Part shown: positions 6,045 to 12,990 of the stretch, piece by piece
Position numbering within the stretch: position 1 is the stretch's first letter
Layout of the letters: each line of letters opens with the position of its first letter
Assembly (NCBI RefSeq): GCF_020510585.1
Contig: NZ_CP075190.1
Coordinates: 809,001 to 873,000 of the forward strand
Length of the DNA stretch: 64,000 bases
Origin: Ferribacterium limneticum
Lineage (GTDB): Bacteria; Pseudomonadota; Gammaproteobacteria; Burkholderiales; Rhodocyclaceae
Direction: 5' to 3'
Position numbers and translations under genes: made by a program
Notes under the pieces: model-generated
The model's database searches: none
Seen by the model: the letters and a program-made list of their open reading frames with translations, nothing else
Told to the model about the DNA's origin: nothing

Positions 6045-7814
6045 TTAGTTTTTGAGCCAAGTGTCTTTGATTGCGTTGAAATCGACGTTTTTCCATTGCT
6101 TTTTCCAAAGCTCGAAATAGGGAATGTCGTTCGATGACGGCGCCGGGTCGCATGGTTCAATCTGAACAAGCGATGGCATCACGACCGCTTCACCGATCAG
6201 CAAGGCTTCACCGGCGCCCAATGTCGGCAATTTGTCGCACAGGTTGCCGAGGGTATCCGGCAGGAGTCGGGAAACGTAACTTTGGTCGCTGGGGTTGGTG
6301 AGGCGCATCGATACGAAGTTGGCGCACTGCGAAAAAATCGTCTCGGAAATTTCGGAAGGACGCTGACTGGAAAGCAGGAGCGTAACGCCGTATTTGCGGC
6401 CCTCCTTGGCGATACGTTCAATCGATTGCTTGGATGCCCTGAATTTGGCCAGGTCACTGTTCGGAACGTATTTATGCGCTTCTTCATAGACGAGCAGGAT
6501 AGGCGCATCGTTGTTGATGGTTTCGCCGGCTGCACTGCGCAGCACTTTGTAGTAGTAGCCGTATTCAAAGACGATCCGCGAGATGAGCGATACCGTGATG
6601 CTAAGCACCTCGAACGGAACGCCGCTGAGGTCGATCACCGTCACGTTCGACTGGGTTGCCCCATAGCCCATCAGACTTTTGACAGCGCTCTCCAGGGTGG
6701 CGGTTTCTGATGCTGGGCCGAACAGGAAGCTCAAACGGTCTTGATTCACCTTCGATTCGAATCGGGTGAAGAACTTGTCGAGTGATTTGTCGGCATAACT
6801 CCCGTTGGTAATGTGTTGCGCCTTGGTGGGATGGAAAGTCAAACGGGCAGCGAAATAAGCATTAGAACGCTGTTGTTGCGTCATCGCCTTCCCGGTCGTC
6901 GCATCGGTTTTTCCGTCCGTGAGCAGGGGGTAGGCCGGATCGACAACCATGTAGTTCGTTTCGGTTTTCGCGTTCACCGTCTCGTTCTTGATGTTGTAGA
7001 GGCCGTTCAGAACTTCTTGGATATTGAATTTGATCGGGCTGTCGTAGAAAACCGACGTTAGCGTCGGATTGTGTTTGCGCTTGTTTTCAGTCACCAAGGT
7101 GCGGAACACAGACGATTGGTTGTAATTGTCCCGCTCACCGGTATCCAGGAGGATCTCTTCGAGCTCTTCGCTGTTCAACAGCCAATACGGCAGATTGAGG
7201 TTAGCGACATCGAGGAAGTTGGCGTCAGGAAACGCGCTTTTGTATTCCGAGTGGATGTCGAAAATCACGACGTGGGAGTTGTTCCGCTTCGTGTGGCCAT
7301 CCTTCGCCGCGACCGCGTTCTGGATAATCTTGGTGATCGTGTGGGACTTGCCGGCGCCAGTCGAACCGACAACAGCGATGTGCTTGTTGAAAAAACGGTT
7401 TCCATCGATCGGCACGCCGATGCTCGTATTCGAAGCGAGCGAACAGAACTGGAATTTCCGTTCGGTCGGTACGGAATCAGAGAATATCTTGCGGATATCG
7501 TCTTCTGTCGCCGGCGCGACACCGGTCGGGGGAATGGTCAGCGTATCGCCGCCACGAATGAATTTTCCGTCACGGATGATACCGAGAGGAAGCGCCTCGA
7601 TGAGGTGGCGCCGCTCCTGCTTGTCATTCACTTCGATGCAGAAGTTTTCGATGATCGCGATGAGCGCGCATTGGTCGTTGTCGGTGATTCGCAGGTAGGA
7701 ACCCACTTTGATACTTTTGCTATCGGAAAACGACGCGATGTCGTCAACGGATATCTTTACCTTGTCCGGGAAGACGGCGATTACCTCTGCCTTGAATTCT
7801 GGGTTAGTGCTCAT
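6045..7814 (-). CDS. HerA/FtsK-like ATPase of a DUF4297-HerA defence pair
   Basis: A 589-aa protein. An N-terminal HAS-barrel-like segment is followed by a P-loop at 150-159 (GSTGAGKSHT), a Walker B-type LLVYEEAH and a later SSQRPSEIS sensor/arginine-finger block, as in HerA hexameric DNA-pumping ATPases. The ATG at 7812-7814 is chosen because it overlaps the upstream stop (ATGA) and yields the expected N-terminus. Longer readings add an unlikely basic extension. The upstream gene encodes a DUF4297 nuclease. DUF4297-HerA pairs are a known anti-phage arrangement in which the ATPase ring scaffolds the nuclease. Terminated by the hairpin at 5951-5983. Confidence 0.9.
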   Translation of the reverse strand: MSTNPEFKAEVIAVFPDKVKISVDDIASFSDSKSIKVGSYLRITDNDQCALIAIIENFCIEVNDKQERRHLIEALPLGIIRDGKFIRGGDTLTIPPTGVAPATEDDIRKIFSDSVPTERKFQFCSLASNTSIGVPIDGNRFFNKHIAVVGSTGAGKSHTITKIIQNAVAAKDGHTKRNNSHVVIFDIHSEYKSAFPDANFLDVANLNLPYWLLNSEELEEILLDTGERDNYNQSSVFRTLVTENKRKHNPTLTSVFYDSPIKFNIQEVLNGLYNIKNETVNAKTETNYMVVDPAYPLLTDGKTDATTGKAMTQQQRSNAYFAARLTFHPTKAQHITNGSYADKSLDKFFTRFESKVNQDRLSFLFGPASETATLESAVKSLMGYGATQSNVTVIDLSGVPFEVLSITVSLISRIVFEYGYYYKVLRSAAGETINNDAPILLVYEEAHKYVPNSDLAKFRASKQSIERIAKEGRKYGVTLLLSSQRPSEISETIFSQCANFVSMRLTNPSDQSYVSRLLPDTLGNLCDKLPTLGAGEALLIGEAVVMPSLVQIEPCDPAPSSNDIPYFELWKKQWKNVDFNAIKDTWLKN

Positions 7815-9040
7815 GGGTGAATAATCTCGGCTAGGAAATAGGGATGGGGGACGGGGATTTCTGCGTGTGAGCTGTCGCGGATTCGATGACTGGCGGTGAT
7901 CGGCGCGGACTGAAAGAGATCGAATACTTCGATGTGGCCACCATTGAAACAAGACGCGAGCTTTTCCACAGACGGAATGAATTTCAGTGTGAGCTTGCGC
8001 TCCTTCGTCGGTAGGATCTGCATCCGTTCAGGGCGAAAATCTGCACCCAAGAACGGATATCCGTCTTCAAAACACACTTGATCGTGATACAGCATCGCTT
8101 TCAGCGTAATGAGGTCTTGATCCGAAATGCCACGCAACAGGACGAAAGGGCAAAACCATTCATGGGCAGGGCGCGTTCCCGACACTTTGTTCGAAAAATA
8201 ATCAGCGGTTGTTTTCAGCATCTTGATGGTTCTGGGCAAGTCGACAGTCCCGGAAAATTCGATAGAAAACACCCGGTTCGCCACTGGTACGCCCGTGCCG
8301 AGAAACCGGATATGTTGTCGCTTTAGGCTTTTCGCGTAATTCGCATCGCCGAACTTTGCCAGAAGCCACCGGCTGAAGACGATTTCCTTTTTGTTGATCT
8401 CGGCGATGAAATCAGCCTTGGTAATCTTCCGCTGGCTCATCTTTTTTTTCACGGCCAGGTTCTGAATCGCGTTGATGGCACGCGGATAGAAAAATGCCTC
8501 GGCATCGTCCGGAAGGCATCCCGGAATAGCGCTCGTCATGGCCTTCAGAATGGCGGCTTGCTGCTTGTCGTAAGTCGGTGCGTTGACGTTGATTTCTAAT
8601 AGCTTGAGAAAAAGTCCAAGTTGCTTGTCGTTGAGCAAAAGATCCTCATGGACTTCATGCGTTACCTTTTCTTTCTTGAAGGTCAGCAAAGATTTCTTCA
8701 AGTAGTCGAGCTTTAGGGGCGACGGCAACGAGCCCTGTCCACTTTTGTAGTTGCCGAAAATCCGGTATTTGAGTGTCTGCGTCGCTGGGCAGCCTGCCGC
8801 CGCAAAGTGCTTCAACATGGCGATCACCGCGTCCTTGATCACAGAAGGCGTGAAAGCAGTTTCTTCATAGTATTTGCATTGGATCAGGACATCCTCCGCA
8901 CAATCGGTAAGATCGATATCTTCGATCCCTTCGACAACCACCGACGCGTTAGCAGAGACCGCATTCAACAGTTCGAGAATGGTCTTGTCGAATTGGTAGA
9001 AATATCCCTTGATGGTAGCGTGTGCTGAACGGTCGGCCAT
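7811..9040 (-). CDS. DUF4297 (Cap4-like) nuclease-domain protein
   Basis: A 409-aa protein. Near the N-terminus is GYFYQFDKTILELL (12-25), then VVVEGIEDIDL (34-44) and DVLIQCKYYEE (50-60). The E/D ... QxK pattern is that of the PD-(D/E)xK fold used by DUF4297/Cap4 nucleases. The rest, about 300 residues, is unassigned and probably binds the ATPase or senses infection. It overlaps the HerA gene by four bases, so the two are made together. It starts at ATG 9040; no strong Shine-Dalgarno is visible in the AT-rich leader. Cleavage activity is inferred from family. Confidence 0.8.
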   Translation of the reverse strand: MADRSAHATIKGYFYQFDKTILELLNAVSANASVVVEGIEDIDLTDCAEDVLIQCKYYEETAFTPSVIKDAVIAMLKHFAAAGCPATQTLKYRIFGNYKSGQGSLPSPLKLDYLKKSLLTFKKEKVTHEVHEDLLLNDKQLGLFLKLLEINVNAPTYDKQQAAILKAMTSAIPGCLPDDAEAFFYPRAINAIQNLAVKKKMSQRKITKADFIAEINKKEIVFSRWLLAKFGDANYAKSLKRQHIRFLGTGVPVANRVFSIEFSGTVDLPRTIKMLKTTADYFSNKVSGTRPAHEWFCPFVLLRGISDQDLITLKAMLYHDQVCFEDGYPFLGADFRPERMQILPTKERKLTLKFIPSVEKLASCFNGGHIEVFDLFQSAPITASHRIRDSSHAEIPVPHPYFLAEIIHP

Positions 9041-9670
9041 ATTTATTTTTTATGCGGTAATGGTTGATTCGTGCATCGTGAACTCGAAAGAATCAGGTGC
9101 AATTAAAAGGCGATCATGCCGCTTAATTTCTACGCGAAATCGATAATTCAACGATATTAAAGATATTCAGTTTGTCAAAAAAAAACGTCTTGCCATCGAA
9201 ATCTCTGACAGCATAGCAATGCAGAAGGCATTTTGCGCCTTATTTTTAAAATGCAAACTCAATATCGACGCTTGCAATTGGTTTTGTGGCATTTGGTCTC
9301 TTCCGCGTTTCGATGCCTAAAACCATCGGCAAATAAAAACCCTCGAGACATGCTCGGGGAAAGAGAGACATCCAAGTCGACTGAAATTCCGGAGGAAGGG
9401 CATACGGTTACAGGCATTGCGAGTCAGCGCCATGGTTCGATGACAGCTAACCTAGATGTTATCGGACGGCGAATTGATGTAGTCGCGCAGTTCTTAAGCG
9501 AGTGATGATTGAGTCGCCTATTTGTGGAGAAGCAGGCCGTCCTACGGTGATGAAGAAAGCAACCATTGGCTGAAAGGCTGGTAAGCGGCGGATTACAGCC
9601 CGATTTGGCGCCCCCGGCCACCGTCAGCAATGGCCGAACTGCCGCCTACACACATTCGCCCATTTTCTCC
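9041..9670. other. Intergenic, AT-rich then remnant-like, no supported gene
   Basis: About 630 bases between the DUF4297 gene and the operator region of the IS-split gene. The first 200 bases are AT-rich and presumably hold the minus-strand promoter of the nuclease-ATPase pair. A 90-codon plus-strand open frame (9233-9505) begins with TTG, has no ribosome-binding site and no recognisable domain. I do not call it a gene. Confidence 0.5.
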
Positions 9671-9698
9671 ATTCAATTTCGTTCGAACGATATTGAAT
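9671..9698. promoter_or_regulatory. 28-bp near-perfect palindrome, operator candidate
   Basis: ATTCAATTTCGTTCGAACGA followed by TATTGAAT is a palindrome with one mismatched pair. Its core TTCGTTCGAACGA matches the direct-repeat core found 45 bases downstream and again at the 3' end of the next gene. Position just upstream of the gene suggests autoregulation by its product. Confidence 0.5.
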
Positions 9699-9721
9699 TT
9701 GTCTTTTTTTGAGGCTACAAT

Positions 9722-9746
9722 GATTTCGTGCGAACGAAATTGCTGA
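9722..9746 (+). repeat. Direct repeat, copy 1 (core TTTCGTGCGAACGAAA)
   Basis: GATTTCGTGCGAACGAAA (18 bases) is identical to 11819-11836 and is followed in both by an almost matching GCTGA end. The core is itself a dyad. It ends just before the Shine-Dalgarno and ATG (9753) of the split gene, where a bound protein would block expression. Confidence 0.65.
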
Positions 9747-10220
9747 GGGAGTATGGCTGATCTTGAAATGCCCAAGCGTCGTGGCCGACCGGCAACTTAT
9801 GCCAGTGCAGCTGAGCGCGCTAGCGCTTGGAGGCAACGGCAAAAGGAGTTGATTGCACAGGCGCAGCAACCAGCCGAGCCTGTTGTGATCGAGAAAGTAG
9901 TAGAGAAAGTGATCGAGGTGCCCGTTCCCCCTGGCCTTGGCGAGCGGGTAGGCGGGGCCAAAACCAAGGCGCAAGCATCTAGGCTATTCGCGGTACTGCA
10001 GGATAACTTTGGCGCCTACGGCGGCGAAGAGTCCGCCAAGCGATTAGGTGCCAATGCCGCTAAGGCAGCCGGTACGGCGCGTGAGATTCTCCGTATGCTG
10101 GATCACAAAGCCAATATTCCTAATACCGAACAGAGTTTCCTGCGCGATATAGTTGAATTGAGGTGCCCCCAATAAACAGTGCCACGGGGAATTTAGTAAA
10201 GTCCGTTTTCGAGAAGGAGA

Positions 10221-10490
10221 ATGGACTTGAAGAAGCGGTTTTCAGAAGAGCAGATCATCGGTTTCTTGCAGCAGGCGGAAGCCGGAATACCGATCAAGGA
10301 GCTGTGCCGGCAACATGGCTTCAGTGACGGATCGTTCTACAACTGGCGAGCGAAGTTCGGCGGGATGACGGTTCCGGATGCCAAGAGGCTGAAGGAGCTC
10401 GAAGCCGAGAATGGCAAGCTCAAGCGGCTGCTGGCCGAATCGATCCTCGATGCGGAGGCGCTGAAAGCGGCTTTAGGCCGAAAACGCTGA
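10221..10490 (+). CDS. IS3-family transposase orfA
   Basis: An 89-aa protein, MDLKKRFSEEQIIGFLQQAE at the start, with a helix-turn-helix (IKELCRQHGFSDGSFYNWRA) and a C-terminal leucine-zipper segment (RLKELEAENGKLKRLLAES). It binds the IS ends and is fused to orfB by frameshifting in this family. ATG 10221 follows GAAGGAGA. The end of the gene (GGCCGAAAACGCTGA) has an AAAA run where a -1 shift enters the orfB frame. Confidence 0.92.
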   Translation: MDLKKRFSEEQIIGFLQQAEAGIPIKELCRQHGFSDGSFYNWRAKFGGMTVPDAKRLKELEAENGKLKRLLAESILDAEALKAALGRKR

Positions 10491-11347
10491 GCCCCCAGCA
10501 AAAGCGTGAGGCAGTCATGGTGATGCAGGAATCGACGAAGATTTCCGAACGCCGTGCCTGCCAGCTGGTGGGTCTATCGCGCACGGTGCTGCACTACGCG
10601 TCAAAGGCGCAGCCAGAGAATGAGCAATTACAGGCCAGACTGGTCGAACTCGCCGGAGAGCGGCGCCGGTTCGGCTATCGGCGCCTGCACGCTCTGGTTC
10701 GACGGGAAGGTGTTGCGGTCAATCACAAACGACTCTATCGGCTCTACAGCGATGCCGGCCTGACGGTCAGGCGGCGCAAGAGGCGGCATGGTGTCGCGGT
10801 CGAACGGCAAGCACTTGAGCTGCCCTCGGGTCCGAACGAGGTCTGGTCGATGGATTTTGTCAGTGATGCCTTGGCCAGCGGCCGACGAATCAAGGTGCTG
10901 ACCATCGTCGATGATTTCAGCAAGGAATCTGTCGATCTGGCAGTCGACTTCGGCATCTCGGGGCATTACGTCACGCGGGTGCTTGATCAGGCAGCCCGGT
11001 TCCGTGGCTACCCCAAGGCCATCCGGACCGACCAAGGGCCTGAATTTACCGGCAAGGCACTCGACCAGTGGGCTTGTCAGCATGGCGTTCAGCTCAAACT
11101 GATCCAGGCAGGCAAACCGACCCAGAATGCTTTCATCGAGAGCTTCAATGGCCGATTCCGGGACGAGTGTCTGAATGACCACTGGTTTACGAGTCTGGCT
11201 GAGGCTCGTATCCTGATCGCTGTCTGGCGCCGGGATTACAACCAGCACCGGCCCCACAGTGCGCTGGGTTACCAAACTCCGGCAGAGTTTGCGGCCAAGC
11301 ATCGGACAACGCGTTCCGACCTGCCGGCCGTGGAAGAGTGTCTTTAG
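10481..11347 (+). CDS. IS3-family transposase orfB (DDE integrase)
   Basis: The orfB frame opens at the AAAA slip site (10481-10484, reading KTLSPQQKREAV) and its first ATG is 10517, giving 276 aa from there. It has an HTH_21 segment followed by an rve-type integrase core with the DDE residues visible in VWSMDFVSDA, IRTDQGPEFTG and NAFIESFNGRFRDECL. It carries out strand transfer. The protein is full length for this family, with no internal stop. The normal product is expected to be the orfA-orfB frameshift fusion. Confidence 0.92.
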   Translation, partial: KTLSPQQKREAVMVMQESTKISERRACQLVGLSRTVLHYASKAQPENEQLQARLVELAGERRRFGYRRLHALVRREGVAVNHKRLYRLYSDAGLTVRRRKRRHGVAVERQALELPSGPNEVWSMDFVSDALASGRRIKVLTIVDDFSKESVDLAVDFGISGHYVTRVLDQAARFRGYPKAIRTDQGPEFTGKALDQWACQHGVQLKLIQAGKPTQNAFIESFNGRFRDECLNDHWFTSLAEARILIAVWRRDYNQHRPHSALGYQTPAEFAAKHRTTRSDLPAVEECL

Positions 11348-11818
11348 CAGTGCAACCCAAGGACTTTTACTAAAAGGCCCTTGGCACTAAATCCGGGGGC
11401 ACCTCAGAATTCTTCGAATCGATGAATGGGTTGCTCCGGACTGCCCAAGGTAAAGCCAAGCTGGCAAACGCACATGCTGAAGTGGAATCGAAAGTTAGAC
11501 GGGAAATCGAGATCACGGAGGCTGTTCGCCTGACGTTTGGCGAGACCATTGACCCCCCAACAGTTCGGGCAATGGCCGAAGCCTTATTGGCGTATTCCGA
11601 TCCCGAGGCTATCAATGCAGAAACCAAGCGGCTCGGGGTTGATCGGGTGTGTTTCTTCATAAGCCGGAAATACGAATTGAAAGCGGCGCTTAAGCGTAAT
11701 GACCTCCCGAAGGTTGTCCTGCTGGTGGCGGAAATCCGTCTGGCGGTTGGTGAGCAAGGCCGACTATCAAATCATCGTGGTAAAACCGACTATGATGTGG
11801 GTTGGGCCGACTTTGTTA

Positions 11819-11844
11819 GATTTCGTGCGAACGAAAATCGCTGA
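11819..11844 (+). repeat. Direct repeat, copy 2, overlapping the 3' end of the split gene
   Basis: It shares 18 identical bases with 9722-9739 plus a near-matching tail (ATCGCTGA versus TTGCTGA). It forms the last codons and the stop of the split gene. A second site here could serve the next unit or mark a boundary of a mobile cassette. Confidence 0.6.
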
Positions 11845-11940
11845 CATCAACGAAGGCTGAATATTTGTTTTCTATTGTTGGAAGCGAGTTTGAGCTTGAT
11901 CGCTGTACGGGCTAGTTGCCCGTGGCAAACTTCCGAGCCT

Positions 11941-12195
11941 TCAGTTGGACAGGAATGCTCGGGGTCTGCCCCGGCGTGGCAGCGTGTTTTCTGGTTGGCG
12001 GCATTGCTGAACGCCAAACAGGTTGTCCTGCCAAGAGCGAAATGCTTCTGGGTGCCAATACACCCTTCGCCCGATACTCGTGGGCGGTGGCAGTGTCCCG
12101 TCGGCAATCCAATTATCGATAGTACGTTTTGAGACGGAGAGCAGTTCCGCGGCGGCTTCCTTTGTGACCAATTTTTGAGGTTGGAGGGTATCCAT
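11941..12195 (-). CDS. AlpA/excisionase-like helix-turn-helix protein
   Basis: An 84-aa protein with a MerR-like HTH_17 fold: QKLVTKEAAAELLSVSKRTI, then DNWIADGTLPPPTSIGRRVYW. This is the AlpA/Xis-type used by phages and integrative elements to activate integrase or direct excision. MDTLQP (ATG at 12193-12195) gives the usual compact N-terminus. An ATG nine bases upstream (12204) is equally possible. Longer readings are rejected. It lies about 230 bases from the tRNA-Pro fragment, with phased TGCA repeats between them, which fits an excision module. Confidence 0.75.
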   Translation of the reverse strand: MDTLQPQKLVTKEAAAELLSVSKRTIDNWIADGTLPPPTSIGRRVYWHPEAFRSWQDNLFGVQQCRQPENTLPRRGRPRAFLSN

Positions 12196-12270
12196 GCTGA
12201 GCATCCAAAACTCAGTATAGGGAGTGCATGAACATAACAGCCAACCAAAAGTCAAAAATGCCAATGTTCT

Positions 12271-12356
12271 ATTTTTGTGCGATTTTGTGCTCCAATCGTG
12301 TGCCAATGCTCCAGAAAAATCGTGCATTTTGTTGCATGTAGTTGCACGTTGCTGCA
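12271..12356. promoter_or_regulatory. Phased short repeats between the AlpA-like gene and the att fragment
   Basis: TGCA occurs at 12323, 12333, 12343 and 12353, that is four times at exact 10-bp spacing (CGTGCATTTT, GTTGCATGTA, GTTGCACGTT, GCTGCACAAT). Upstream, TTTTGTGC occurs twice, also 10 bp apart (12273 and 12283). Helical phasing places the sites on one DNA face, as in excisionase or integrase arm binding. Confidence 0.5.
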
Positions 12357-12422
12357 CAATAGGTCACTGAATTTACGTCGTTTTTATTTTTGTACCGTAT
12401 GGCTAAAGGCGGCCAAAACGGG

Positions 12423-12467
12423 TTCGGGACGCAGGGGTCGCAAGTTCGAATCCTGTCACTCCGACCA
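12423..12467 (+). other. 3' fragment of tRNA-Pro(CGG): att junction of the integrated element
   Basis: The sequence runs from anticodon loop TTCGGGA (anticodon CGG) through variable loop, T-loop TTCGAAT and acceptor CACTCCG to the discriminator and CCA. The D arm and 5' acceptor half are absent upstream, so it is not a working tRNA. It is the identity segment typically duplicated when an integrase uses the 3' end of a tRNA gene. One T-stem pair (A52-C62) is mismatched. The intact tRNA should be at the other end of the element, outside the window. Confidence 0.75.
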
Positions 12468-12492
12468 AAACACTGCAAAGAAAAAGCACTTA

Positions 12493-12520
12493 GCCATCCC
12501 TCGGGGTGGCTTTTTGCTTT
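12493..12520 (+). terminator. tRNA-type terminator just after the att fragment
   Basis: GCCATCCC / GGGGTGGC stem (one G-T pair) followed by TTTTTGCTTT, 25 bases past the tRNA CCA. It would be the original terminator of the tRNA-Pro transcript and so belongs to the chromosome side. Confidence 0.7.
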
Positions 12521-12540
12521 CTGGATTCAGCCTTTTAATG

Positions 12541-12743
12541 CTCCTTCGAGCCTCCTCATCGCTTATCAGTGTGACTCATAGGAGACAGTCGGGTTACCGA
12601 CTGCCTAAATTCAGACAATCACTTTCTGGTCGCAGTCCGCTGCCAGATTGTCCGGGTGCCTGCATTCGTATCTTCGGAGAAGCGGGCAGGGTATTGAAGT
12701 GTGGTAAAAATAGAAGCTTACGGATTTTTCGTAAGCTTTTTTT
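12541..12743 (+). other. Structured intergenic stretch ending in a strong terminator
   Basis: It has a perfect stem CAGTCGG / CCGACTG (12586-12592 and 12597-12603, 4-base loop). It ends in a 9-bp terminator hairpin AAGCTTACG / CGTAAGCTT (12714-12722, 12730-12738) with a long T run. No protein-coding gene precedes the terminator, so the region may encode a small RNA or be a relic of the tRNA locus. No named RNA family is recognised. Confidence 0.35.
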
Positions 12744-12759
12744 GTATCCGGGATAAACG

Positions 12760-12990
12760 ATGAAATACCTGCTTTTGTTTGCCTTCCTGGCGATAGTCTG
12801 GTGGTTATGGTCCAAGCGTCAGGTGACGGGGGGCTCTGATGCCTCGCCGCAGCAGGATCCAGCACCTGAGAAAATGGTGGCCTGCGCACATTGTGGCGTG
12901 CACCTGCCCGAGAGTGAGAGCATCGTAGGGGGGAATCGGGTCTATTGCAGCGAAGCACATCGCTTGGCGGCTAGCGACACGGAGCATTGA
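12760..12990 (+). CDS. PP0621-family small membrane/zinc-motif protein
   Basis: A 76-aa protein with an N-terminal membrane helix (KYLLLFAFLAIVWWLW, residues 2-17), a disordered Pro/Ser linker and a C-terminal CAHCGVHLPESE ... YCSEAHR segment. The CxxC plus a later Cys/His resembles a small zinc ribbon. This family is commonly found directly upstream of pilS in betaproteobacteria. Its stop shares a base with the pilS start (TGATG). The role is unknown. The start is ATG 12760, right after the terminator at 12714-12743. Confidence 0.85.
   Translation: MKYLLLFAFLAIVWWLWSKRQVTGGSDASPQQDPAPEKMVACAHCGVHLPESESIVGGNRVYCSEAHRLAASDTEH

Larger units (their letters stand above)
10159..11406 (+). mobile_element. 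Complete IS3-family element, 1,248 bp
   Basis: Terminal inverted repeats begin TGAGGTGCCCCC at both ends: the left reads on with AATAAACAGTGCCA, the right (reverse complement) with GGATTTAGTGCCA. It is flanked by a 4-bp GAAT target duplication (10155-10158 and 11407-11410). Two overlapping frames encode orfA and orfB, with orfB in the -1 frame. All parts look intact, so it may still be active. Confidence 0.93.
9753..11844 (+). pseudogene. DNA-binding-type gene of the element, split by an IS3-family insertion
   Basis: The two halves are 9753-10158 and 11411-11844. Joined after removing the IS and one copy of the GAAT duplication they give exactly 280 codons (279 aa) in one frame, so the interruption is clean and recent. 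The N-terminus (KRRGRPATYASAAERASAWR) is basic. It is followed by a Val/Glu-rich stretch (VVIEKVVEKVIEVPVP) and a helical C-terminal half. It resembles small accessory DNA-binding proteins of mobile elements, but I cannot name the family. ATG 9753 follows GAGGGA. The C-terminal residues RFRANENR are encoded by the second copy of the direct repeat. Confidence 0.75.

Noticed and set aside
7815..7952. 46-residue extension of the HerA protein
   Set aside because: It overlaps the upstream nuclease gene extensively and is Arg/Pro/Ser-rich; the ATGA overlap start is better.
9233..9505. 90-codon plus-strand open frame
   Set aside because: TTG start, no Shine-Dalgarno, no recognisable domain, lies in a remnant-like AT-rich region.
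12196..12357. N-terminal extension of the AlpA-like protein
   Set aside because: The added residues run through the phased repeat region and do not match the compact HTH_17 family start.
12423..12467. Intact tRNA-Pro gene
   Set aside because: No D arm or 5' acceptor strand upstream; only the 3' part from the anticodon loop is present.
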